64,000 nt of DNA from Rozella allomycis CSF55 (lineage: Eukaryota; Rozellomycota). The notes beneath the pieces are model-generated. The model had not been told where the DNA came from. It was given only the letters and a program-made list of their open reading frames with translations, and did no database searches. Shown piece after piece: positions 22,006 to 31,900 of the stretch. Numbering within the stretch: the stretch's first letter is position 1; the number at the start of each line of letters is the position of its first letter. The DNA lies in contig KE560959.1 of the NCBI GenBank assembly GCA_000442015.1, forward strand, positions 124,001-188,000, written 5' to 3'. Position numbers and translations under genes: made by a program.

Positions 22006-22964
22006 ATGTCTTCCTGCATTGTTTTAGGAGGTTCTGGATTTATTGGTAAATACATAGTCCAAAAACAAAAAGGTCGCAGAGTATGTCAGCATCTCGTGCA
22101 AAACGGGTTCAAAGTCAAATCCATATCCAGACACCCATTCAAAACGCAAAACGATTCCATTCAGTTTCATCCAATGGATTTATCAAAACCATCAGCAAAA
22201 AATATCGCCAACCTTTTGGACAAAAATGTAAAGGGCATTATCAACTTGATTGGCATCATGTACGAAGACAAGTCACGGGGCATCACATTCCAAAGACTTC
22301 ACGAGGAGCTCCCGAAAGAACTTTCCGTGGTCGCTAAAGAAAATGACTTGCATCTAGTTCATGTCAGTGCCATAGGCGCAAATTCCAATTCTGATATACC
22401 GTACCTTCGATCAAAAGGGCACGGAGAACGATATTGCAGCGATAGCGGATGCAAGTACACAATTCTCCGTCCAAGTCTAGTTTTTGGGCCAGAGGACACA
22501 TTTTTTAATGTAAGAAATTAGTTAAATTTTTACAGCGTTTTGCAATGTTGCTAAACTTTTTGCCAGTCTTACCTGTCTTCAATGGCGGTAAAAGTCTATT
22601 TCAGCCTGCATACGTGGATGACATTGCCGAAGCAATAGTTAAAATTGTCGGTAATGCAAATGAATACAATGGCAAAATTTTTGAATTGGCGGGCCCAGAT
22701 GTTCTAACTTACAGGCAAATGATGGAAAAGATAGTAGCGTACACTGGGAAAACGCGCCCGATTGTATCTATGCCTAATTCAATTGCTAACTTGCAGGCGT
22801 TTTTCATGGAGATGCTTCCAGTTAACCCTTTAACCATCACGAGAGATCAAATAAAAATGCTGGGAATGAATAATGTAGCTTCAGAAAATATGCCGGGATT
22901 CAAAGAATTGAAAATAACTCCAAAATATATTGATGAAATAGTCCCTCAATATTTAAATAAATAG
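22006..22964 (+). CDS. NDUFA9: NDUFA9-family NAD(P)-binding protein (atypical SDR)
   Basis: Atypical short-chain dehydrogenase, related to the 39 kDa accessory subunit of complex I and to yeast Coq11. Introns 22046-22072 (27 nt, divisible by three and without a stop, so easily read through by mistake) and 22510-22535 give 301 residues. Pieces: dinucleotide loop CIVLGGSGFIGRRVCQHL, VKGIINLIGIMYED, HVSAIGANSNSDIPYLRSKG, ILRPSLVFGPEDTFFNRFA, FQPAYVDDIAEAIV and a C-terminal NPLTITRDQIKMLGMNNVAS. Similarity in memory is strongest to the bacterial/mitochondrial NDUFA9 type. If this lineage lacks complex I, the Coq11-like role in ubiquinone synthesis is the alternative. There is no clear presequence at the chosen ATG. 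Confidence 0.8.
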
Positions 22965-22990
22965 TCAATTTTATTTCAAAAATAAAAATA

Positions 22991-23060
22991 GCAGCGCCAA
23001 GTTTCGATCAAGGGACCTCTGAGTTATGAGCCCAGCGCTCTTCCAACTGAGCTACGCTGC
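22991..23060 (-). tRNA. trnM: tRNA-Met (CAU)
   Basis: The minus strand folds as a cloverleaf. The acceptor stem GCAGCGT pairs with GCGCTGC (one G-U pair). The D-arm is GCTCAGTTGGAAGAGC. The anticodon stem CTGGG/CTCAG carries loop CTCATAA with CAT. The T-loop is ATCGAAA instead of TTCGAAA. The T-stem CCTTG/CTTGG has two central T-T mismatches, which is odd. No intron. The overall layout is elongator-like. It sits in the 100 nt between NDUFA9 and FEX. The T-arm defect leaves some doubt about function. Confidence 0.8.
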
Positions 23061-23067
23061 TTGATAT

Positions 23068-23964
23068 TTAACACGACAATTGTTTAACTGTGTCGTTGCT
23101 CAAAAATATAGTTAGACTATATATTGCCCAAATGGTAACAATGGTCATGCTCCAGTATTTTATCGACGACTTGAAATCTAAGCGATCAAGTTCCATTGAA
23201 AATGTGGACAATGTACTTAACGACCCACAAAATCCTTTAGACACTCCTAAAATCATAAAGCATTCAACTGAAGAGTTTTGATGCTTGCCAGAGGTCCTCG
23301 CATATGTTAAATATAGCAATATCATAGAAGCAAGAAAGTTTGAAATCCAAGTTCCCACCGGCCATTTATGAAAACACTTTTTGCACATGATTCCTAGACA
23401 GTAGCGGGAAAAAGCACCTAAAGGACTAACAATTAATGCTACATATATCCATCCATATGCAATATTCATACACAAGGCTACAATGCAAATTATGTATACC
23501 ATTAAAATTGAAATTAGATATAAAATTATTAATGTTTTGCTTCTTCTTGGGTCTACTTTTATATGTAGCCAATCAATAAGAGTGCTAATTGGGATCTGTT
23601 TTCCTAATAGATAAAATCCATGAATAAGCGTATATCCAATCAAGGCAAAACTGAATAAGCTACCTATAGATTCAATACGCTTGCTAATAAGAATCGATTC
23701 AGCCGTCCAAGTGGAAAAAGAAGTTAGGGATCCACAGAATCCTGTCATCAGTCCAATTAGATGAGGTCTTTCTTGATTTCCATCTTCATTGGAGCCTGTG
23801 TTTGCTTTATTAAAGATTGAAATAAGTATGCATCCAACAATCTGTGGGTAATAGAAGGATGGCAACAAAAATGACGCATCTTTGCAAGCTATTTCGAGCG
23901 CTATTCTGAGCATCGTTCCAGCTAAAGAATAAAATCCGATTGCTATTAATGTTTGGAACTCCAT
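23068..23964 (-). CDS. FEX1: Two-domain fluoride exporter (FEX/CrcB-Fluc family)
   Basis: Membrane fluoride channel that protects the cell from F-. Intronless, 298 residues, with two fused CrcB-like halves, as in fungal FEX. Half one has GTMLRIALE (the usual G-x-x-x-R-Y region with R kept) and GFCGSLTSFSTWTAE. Half two has PLGAFSRYCLG, GTWISNFLAS and GFCGSLSTLSTFSME. Both GFCG-S-x-T/S-x-FST motifs, whose Phe and Ser line the pore, are present. About nine hydrophobic segments can be drawn. The ATG at 23964 (MEFQTLIAIGFYSLAG) fits the family better than the upstream in-frame codon at 24039, which would overlap PSMD9. The start codons of FEX and PSMD9 are 18 nt apart, divergently. Confidence 0.92.
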   Translation of the reverse strand: MEFQTLIAIGFYSLAGTMLRIALEIACKDASFLLPSFYYPQIVGCILISIFNKANTGSNEDGNQERPHLIGLMTGFCGSLTSFSTWTAESILISKRIESIGSLFSFALIGYTLIHGFYLLGKQIPISTLIDWLHIKVDPRRSKTLIILYLISILMVYIICIVALCMNIAYGWIYVALIVSPLGAFSRYCLGIMCKKCFHKWPVGTWISNFLASMILLYLTYARTSGKHQNSSVECFMILGVSKGFCGSLSTLSTFSMELDRLDFKSSIKYWSMTIVTIWAIYSLTIFLSNDTVKQLSC

Positions 23965-23982
23965 AATGATTCTTGAATTTTC

Positions 23983-24586
23983 ATGATCGCCCAAGAGTTG
24001 TTTGATCGCAAAAAGAACTTGGAGAACATGCTTCAACAACAGGAAAGAATATTAAAAGAAGTATTAAAGTTTTTGTTTGTATAACAGAATCACGTTGGCC
24101 TAAAAGGTTCCCTGGTGGACGACCAAGGTTTTCCTTTAGAAGGAATAGACATTCCCGCTGTGACGAGCGCCAGGCGCAAGATAAATGAAATTAATACAGA
24201 CTATAATCTTCTGATGAAAGAAATAGAAAAGTATCTTGAACAACATTTTCAAAAAGAAGAAGGTGAAGGCAATCATGCAATTCATAGTCCGTTTGCAAAG
24301 GTCAAATCTGTTGTTCCTGATTCTCCTGCGTTTAAGTGTGTAAATTTTTTTGCTTTATTGAGAGTAGGGTATTTGTGTACACGACCAAATCATCCAGTTA
24401 GGCTCTATTATGCATGACGGTGAAACGAATTCTTGGATGAAGACATTGTCTTCATATATCCTAAGCATGAAAGATCAAACCGTGGATGTGAAATTGATCC
24501 GTCAAGGGATTGTCCACACGTTACAATTGATTCCTTGCGAATGGAGTGGCAAAGGACTGCTTGGGTTGGAGCTAATTCCATTGTAA
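23983..24586 (+). CDS. PSMD9: 26S proteasome assembly chaperone PSMD9/Nas2
   Basis: Chaperone of the proteasome regulatory-particle base, with a PDZ-like domain. Introns 24061-24087 and 24340-24367 give 182 residues. The coiled N-terminus is FDRKKNLENMLQQQERILKE. Next comes the family stretch LVDDQGFPLEGIDIPAVTSA with RRKINEINTDYNLLMKEIEK. The PDZ-like domain then runs FAKVKSVVPDSPAFK, ICVHDQIIQLGSI, and the C-terminal strand TLQLIPCEWSGKGLLGLELI ending in PL. The stop codon ends at 24586, directly before the single N at 24587. The gene shares an 18 nt start-to-start spacer with the divergent fluoride exporter, leaving almost no room for separate promoters. Confidence 0.9.
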
Positions 24587-24587
24587 N

Positions 24588-25082
24588 GGCTTGTTTAGAT
24601 TGCACTGGGGTTTCATTCACGACATCAGCTTGTTTAGATTGGACTGTGTTCTCGTCAGCTTGTTTAGATCTAACTGGATTTTCATGCACCACTTCAGCCT
24701 GTTTCGATTCTCCTGATTGTTTAGCATCAGCCTGTTTAGGATTTGCGTGTTTGCTTTCTTCGCTACCATGATCTTTTAAAGCCATTGGTTTCTTGTCATC
24801 TTTTTTGTGGTCCTTTTTGTCGTCTTTTTTAGCATCTTCATTTGTAGCGTTATCTTTTTCTGTTCCATCATATGTTGTTGATTCTAATTCTGAAGCATGT
24901 TCTCTTCTTTGTTCCTGGTCGGCCATTAGAATAGACTCTGGGATATCTGTTAATGGAGTAAAGTCGTTTGATGACACTTCAGTCATTGGATCTTTAATCT
25001 TTTTCGTTTCTGGGTAGTCATTTGAAGTTGATTGAGAAGCGACCAAAGCGACTAGTAATGCTAATATAGATAATGTTTTCAT
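24588..25082 (-). CDS. N-terminal half of a secreted SKQA-repeat protein
   Basis: Starts with a clear signal peptide (MKTLSILALLVALVASQ). A polar region with acidic and Lys/Asp-rich runs (NEDAKKDDKKDHKKDDKK) follows, then repeats of SKQA-type units (KQADAKQ, ESKQAEV, RSKQADE, QSKQADV). The frame is cut by the N at 24587. The residues beyond it in the ORF are antisense to PSMD9 and are not part of the protein. The last bases before the break overlap by about 12 nt (GGCTTGTTTAGA on the plus strand) with the end of the PSQY-repeat fragment at 15974. One surface protein split by mis-scaffolding would explain both. No enzymatic domain; a secreted or wall-associated role is inference. Confidence 0.65.
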
Positions 25083-25302
25083 CTGAATGTTACAACTAGG
25101 GGAAATGCAACAGATTTTATAGGGTGTGAAAGTAAAATGATTGGTTCAAAAAGTGTCATCTAAAAATAGAAGATGGAATTGAAAATAGAAAGTACTAAAT
25201 AAATGCTACGACGTTAAGCATTAGCAATTAAAATATTAAATTATATACTTTAAAATAATTAAATTTCAATTAAAAACCATAAAATTCAAGTATGAAATAT
25301 GT

Positions 25303-25706
25303 TTATTCAGCATCTACAGTTTCAGTTTGCAAACCTAATAACAAAAAAAACCAAAACGCTACCTTTAAAGCTAGCAACGGGAACCCAAGAGACATAAGTG
25401 TAGAACTGATCTTTCGAGTCTTCTTCTTCTGATCTCATTCTAGCCATGCGAACGCGGATACGAAGAGGAACGTTTTTGATACCGCGGGACCAGAGAGCGG
25501 TATTTAAGCTAGGATCAATGCGAACTTGTTTAGTTTTCATTTCCTTTTGAGCGAAAGCCTTTACAACCTTGATAGCACCTGGCGCACGTTTTTTGAATGA
25601 TCTGATTAAAGAGAAAAATGTGGGAATACTTGCCATGCAAATATTTGTGCATGTGGATTGTGTATTCGCGAGTAACTGGTTCAAGAGGCTTTTTTTCAAT
25701 GGCCAT
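25303..25706 (-). CDS. RPL31: 60S ribosomal protein L31 (eL31)
   Basis: Cytosolic large-subunit ribosomal protein. Introns 25602-25629 and 25335-25362 (28 nt each) give 115 residues. Spliced pieces are MAIEKKPLEPVTREYTIHMH, LHGKSFKKRAPGAIK, KTKQVRIDPSLNTALWSRGI, NVPLRIRVRMARMRSEEEDS and the end ASFKGLQTETVDAE. All are the expected eL31 blocks. The first intron donor is GTATTCC inside the HGK codon region (phase 2). Upstream is about 285 nt without a gene, which probably carries a pyrimidine-rich promoter and leader. Confidence 0.95.
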
Positions 25707-25991
25707 TTTCGCAAGGGTCAGAATTTTCTTTCGGAAATTTCAAAATGGAAGTGAAAAATGGGAGTGAGAAAAGGAATTAAAGGAAAGAGCGTGAGAATGT
25801 AAGAAGATGTAAGATATGAATAAATTAAGTAGAAATATTTGAAACATCGGATAAAAAACTTACGTGAAAATTACAAGTCTCGCAGTGCTCGTTAAATCGG
25901 ACGGGGAGTTAATTATGGAATATAAACAAATTTCTTCACAATACAACTATTTTTTATGCTTTTATGTTAAATCGGATAATATTTTTAGTTC
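25707..25991. promoter_or_regulatory. Intergenic region between RPL31 and TOP2
   Basis: A 285 nt stretch upstream of RPL31 and downstream of the topoisomerase stop. On the RPL31 strand it is rich in T and C runs (TTTCCTTT, TTCTCACTCCC), reminiscent of pyrimidine-rich ribosomal protein promoters. A 66-residue plus-strand frame at 25864-26064 overlaps the TOP2 C-terminus and an N, and is not a gene. Nothing else was seen. Confidence 0.4.
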
Positions 25992-28900
25992 TCACAAACT
26001 TCTACNGGAAGCAAGAACGATAGCATCTTCAGAGTCATTAGAATCATCATCTGAGAGTGTGTAATTGACTTTTTTCTTGTTTCTTTTAGCTTTTGGTGAA
26101 AAGAAGAGAGAGGAAGCATTTCCAGAGTCTTTAAGAGCAGATGGTTTCTTTGGAGTGTCTGAAGGTTTTGATTTCTTTGGAGGAGAGCTATCAATTGAAT
26201 CTTCAGAGTCGGATATTCTGACTTGTTTTCTGCTAGAGAAGAATGAACTCTTTGCAGTAGCTGAAGCGCTTTTAGTACTAGTAGCAGTTGACGCACTTTT
26301 AGCAGTAGTAGCACTCTTAGCAGTAGAAGCACTCTTAGTAGTAGTCTTCTTTGCAGTACTCTTAGTGCTCTTCGTAGCTGTAGTACCAGTGTCTCCTTTT
26401 ATAGTGTCTCCTTTAATGGTGTCTTCTTTTATAGTGTCTTCTTTCATAGTATCACTCCTCTTCACATTACCCTTCTTCGCAGTACCCTTCTTCTTATCAG
26501 AAGTCTTTGGCTTTGAAATGGAAACTCTTTCAATCTTCTTTGCGAGTGAATTAACATTAGAAGAACCCAAAGCCAAATTTAATCTTTCTTCTAGACTGAG
26601 ATCTAAGCTGTAAGCGCTAGTTAGTTTATTATCAACAGGAGATGACCTAGACTCATCTTCATCATCAACGTCGTCATCGTCATCGTTAAGGTCGTCATCG
26701 TCAAGGACATCACTTTCCTCTTCTTCCTCTTTTTCATCTTCTTCATCTTCAACAATTTCTTGAACAACTTCTTCTTTAATGACTTGTTTCTTTTTTCTAG
26801 ATTTCTTTTCTTGAATGTTTAATTTAAAAGTGCTTGTAGTTTCAATTCCTTTATTGAGATTCTATCAGTAGAATAGATTTATTGTTACATTGTATTCTTG
26901 AACAAAATCATCTAAATCATCCAACCATAAATCCTTTGGTGTTTTTTCTAATAGAATTGACAATTCTTTTTCCTTGTTATTCTTTTCATTAATCAACTTT
27001 TCAACCTTTTCTTTTGTTAAATTCAACAATGGCATATTAAGCAAATAATCGAACCCTTTGATTAAAGTGATTTGAGTGAGAGTTACCTATGATTAATGTG
27101 GTTTAAAGCATTATTACCTAATGATTAATGTGGTTTAANTTTTCATCTTCTTCATCTTCAACAATTTCTTGAACAACTTCTTCTTTAATGACTTGTTTCT
27201 TTTTTCTAGATTTCTTTTCTTGAATGTTTAATTTAAAAGTGCTTGTAGTTTCAATTCCTTTATTGAGATTCTATCAGTAGAATAGATTTATTGTTACATT
27301 GTATTCTTGAACAAAATCATCTAAATCATCCAACCATAAATCCTTTGGTGTTTTTTCTAATAGAATTGACAATTCTTTTTCCTTGTTATTCTTTTCATTA
27401 ATCAACTTTTCAACCTTTTCTTTTGTTAAATTCAACAATGGCATATTAAGCAAATAATCGAACCCTTTGATTAATGTTTTGAGTGAGAGTTACCTAATGA
27501 TTAATGATTTAAAGCATTATTACCTATGATTACTAATACCTTCACTTATTACCTATGATTACTATAACCTTCACTGATTACCTTCCTTGTCATCCTTTTC
27601 ATAATCTTTGGATTGTAATTCCTTTTCAACATTAATCTTCAATTTATTCTTAATAACCAAAGTTTCATTAATCAATTCAAGAATAAATCTAGCCTTGTTT
27701 TCCAATCTAGACAGTTCTTTTAATAACTGATTAGAAAGATATTCTTTTCTCTTTTGATAAAAGATTAATCTTAGATTATAAAATTCTTTAATTATTTCTT
27801 CAACATTTAAATATTTCTTTAATCTTCCAAATGAATCAAAACAAACTAAATTCCCACAAGATAATGAAACACTCATTTTGAATTTCTTTTCTAATCCTTC
27901 CTTTTCAATTAAACTCAATTGTTCTCTTGTTAAATTGATCACAAATTTAATATTCTCATCCTTGTGGTATTCTTTAAATGAAAGAATTGTATTATTTTCA
28001 ATTAATGATTCTAAATATTCTTTATAATTTTGAGTCCAACATTTGATTGGCAATTCTGAGATTTCCAAACTAGTTTCATTAATCTTTTTAATGATTCCAT
28101 TTATTTTGTATTTATCTACATCTACTTGTTCTATAACCCCTTTAAACCCCTTGTACCATGGATGCATCTTTTCAATCTCTTTCCCATTAATCATTCTCTT
28201 TATATTCTCAACAAGATCAATTGGATTGTAATTAGGCACAAATGTACTCCATCCAGTCCCTATCCCTTCAGCTCCATTAATCAACGTCATGGGAATAATC
28301 GGTATATAATACTCGGGCTCTATATCCTGTCCATCTTCATTCAAATATTTCAACAAATTATCATCTTCTATTCTAAACAACTTTCTAGCCAATGGTGACA
28401 ACAATGTAAATATATATCTGGGGCTAGCATTATCCTTTCCTTTATGAATGTTAGATTATTGAATTACCTCCTTGAAATCTACTACCAAACTGTCCATTTG
28501 GCATCAACAAATTTATATTATTACTACCTTGATAGTAAAGAAATAAAGTGATTACCTTTAATGAGTTTCAAACAAAGTGATTACCTATTATGATATGCAT
28601 TTCAACTACTTTACCTTGATGAATTAAACTTCAACTACTTTACCTTGATGAATTAAACTCNATTAATAGTAAAGTAACAAAGTGATTACCTTGATGAATT
28701 AAACTTCAACTACTTTACCTTGATGAATTAAACTCTAATCACTTTACCTACAAAGTCTTGCGCCAAGTTGATAATCGTGCCACTAAGACTCACCTCCCCA
28801 TGATGATACGCTGTATGCTCACTCACATACCCAGACAACTGATTCACCTTCACTTCACTCTTCAAATTACGCTTGAAACACGCATAGATAATCTTTCTCT

Positions 28901-31900
28901 GTCCAGGCTTAAATCCATCAACCACACTCGGAATAGATCTAACATTATCTGCAACTGAAAATAATATCAATTCCTTGTTCACAAAATCTTCAACTTTAAT
29001 AGACTTTGTCTTGTGATCCATATACGTCCCTGGCTGGAACTTTCTCAACCACTCCTTTCTATCTTCAATCTTCTTCTTGCTAAACGCCATATCAACCATC
29101 TCTCTATCTCCTTCCTTTACTCCTGAAAATGGTATTCTATGTTCACTCATGGCCTTGAAATACTTGATAGCATCATCCTTTGTACTTGTTCCCAAACCCT
29201 ATTAAAGAGAGTGAAGGGTGAGATTACCTATTAAAGAGTTTAAAATTATTTTACCTATTATTTAATCTCATATCATGTTTTACCTAATATTTAATCTCTT
29301 AACTTACTTTACCTAGTATTTAATGTCTTAACTTACTTTACCTTGTAGTATTTGATTGTCCATCCTATAGTTAAGATTAACATGTCCACTTACCTTGCCC
29401 ATTGTTATTCTTACTCTTCCATTCTTCATACTCTGGAATTGTATAAAAACTTTCAACCTTGTTTCCTTTGGTACATTTCACTATCGGTGTAATAAATTCT
29501 TGTATAAACCCTGGTATCTTTAACAATGATGGCCAAAATTTATCAAACAAATTAATCAACAATCCCTTTATATGAGATCCATCATGATCCTAAATTGAAT
29601 TTAGTAATGCATGTTACCTATTGTTAATGCATTAGTTTAGGGTTACCTATTCTAAATGTACTATAATCATGCTTACCTATTGTTACTCTACTACAATTAT
29701 GCTTACCTATTGTTACTCNAACATTACCTATTATAGAGTTTAAACATGGCATTACCTATTATAGAGTTTAAAACTATTTTACCTAGTATTTAATGTCTTA
29801 ACATAATTTACCTTGTAGTATTTGATTGTCCATCCTATAGTTAAGATTAACATGTTCACTTACCTTGTCCATTGTTATTCTTACTCTTCCATTCTTCATA
29901 CTCTGGAATTGTATAAAAACTTTCAACCTTGTTTCCTTTGGTACATTTCACTATCGGTGTAATAAATTCTTGTATAAACCCTGGTATCTTTAACAATGAT
30001 GGCCAAAATTTATCAAACAAATTAATCAACAATCCCTTTATATGAGATCCATCATGATCCTAAATTGAAGTTAGTAATGCATGTTACCTAATTGTTAATC
30101 TACTACAATCATCGTTACCTATGGTTAATCTACTATAATCATGCTTACTTGATCAGTCATTATCATAACGTGCCCATATCGCAACTCACTCGCACTGGTA
30201 TAATTCTTGCCTTGCTGCAACCCTAAAATTCTTTTAATATTCTGAATTTCTTGATTCTCCAATATTTGCTTAGCAGATGCTTCTCTAACATTCAACAATT
30301 TCCCTCTCAATGGAAACACCCCAAAATAGTCTCTTCCAACTACAGACAACCCTTGCACTGCTAATGTCTTAGCTGAATCCCCTTCTGTCAATATCAATGT
30401 ACACTGCGATGAACTCTTCGTGCCAGCATAGTTCGCATCATCCAACTTTGGTATCCCACTAATCCTACTGGTCTTGTGCCCATCACTCTTCTTCAACATC
30501 TGATTCTGCTTCGCTTGCGCAACATTCAATATATTCTCAACAATCCCAGACTTCAACACCTTTCTCCACCTTCTTCAATCTTTACCTTTTTCATAAATTC
30601 TTCTCCAAGAATACATTTAGAACCAAACGACGATTGCTTCAATGTCATCGTCTCCTTTGTTTGCGAATCAAACGAGGGATTCTCTATCAAACAATTAATA
30701 AACAACGCCATCTGGTTCTTTATTTGAAATGGCTTCAGTGGGGCTGCCTTGTTCTTCTTCTTCGTCGCTTCAACCAACGCACCAACAATCTGATCAGCTA
30801 CATGCGCTACATGCGTTCCTCCCTTGCTAGTACAGATGGAATTCACGAACGATATCTAAACACTCCAACTCTGCATTCTTACTTGCTGGAATTGTCCCTC
30901 TGATATACAAAATCCAACCTCCCATCTGTCACTCTTTTCAAACAAAACAGTCGGCTTCACTCCATTCTCATCTTCCTTCACAAACTGATTCACATAGCTC
31001 TTAAAATCTTTAATCTTTATTCTCTCGCCATTCAAATAAACTTTCACATCCTTCACTACCCCAGCCATATCATACACTCGCTTCACAAACAACTTTTCTA
31101 CATCCTCATCAAACGTCTCCATTCCAAATCTCTTCAAATCTGGCTTAAACGTTATCTACTCATTCAAACTACCCATCTTTACCTTGGTAAAATCATCCTT
31201 GCTATAGTCTACAATCTTTGGCTGTCCAACTTCACTCATATTCTTCTTAAACACCTTTGCAGTCTCAGTTTCATTCTTACTTGTCTAAATTTCTTCTTTT
31301 TGCTAGAATCAGCAGTCTCAACAACAAACTCGGTAGAAAATATATTACACAACTTGGCGCCAAATCCATTTCTACCCCCAGTCACCTTTTTCTGCGAATC
31401 ATTATAATTAGAAGATGTCAACAAATGTCCAAATATCAACTCGGGCACATACACCTTTTCATCCGCATGAACCTCAATCGGTATCCCACGCCCATCATTC
31501 ATCACACTAATCACATTATTCTCTCTATCAATATCTACCCTTATCACCCCCATCCCAGGATCACGTTGCTACTACCACCCAAAAACAACTCTTACCTTGT
31601 TGTCAGCCGCATTCACCAGTATCTCATCAAAGATCTTATAAAATCCAGGCGTATACGTGATATTCTTATACACAAATTTTCCTTGCTCAACAATCCACAT
31701 CCCCTGGGTAATACTCTCCACTGACCCTATATACGTATCCGGACGCAGCAAAATATGCTCCAACTGTGTCTTTTTCTGATACACCTCCTCCACCGGTCGG
31801 TTGTCTCTTTTCTGCTGCAATGGCTTTTTCACACTCTTCTTCACAGGCTGTCTTATGCTTATCTTATTCTTACTGAAGCCGTAAACGATGACTCATAATC

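Noticed and set aside
24408-24586. C-terminal extension of the SKQA protein across the N at 24587
   Set aside because: The stretch is antisense to the last PSMD9 exon, whose sense frame is conserved; the join is not biological.
26065-26613. 182-residue plus-strand hydrophobic frame
   Set aside because: It is the complement of the Lys/Ser/Thr-rich TOP2 tail. The Val/Phe/Leu-rich look is an effect of reading that repeat on the other strand.
28528-29341. CRISPR-like array (direct repeats of about 29 nt in TOP2)
   Set aside because: There are no unique spacers. The units abut directly, each has GTAA...AG ends, they sit at exon junctions of a eukaryotic gene, and removing them restores the TOP2 frame.
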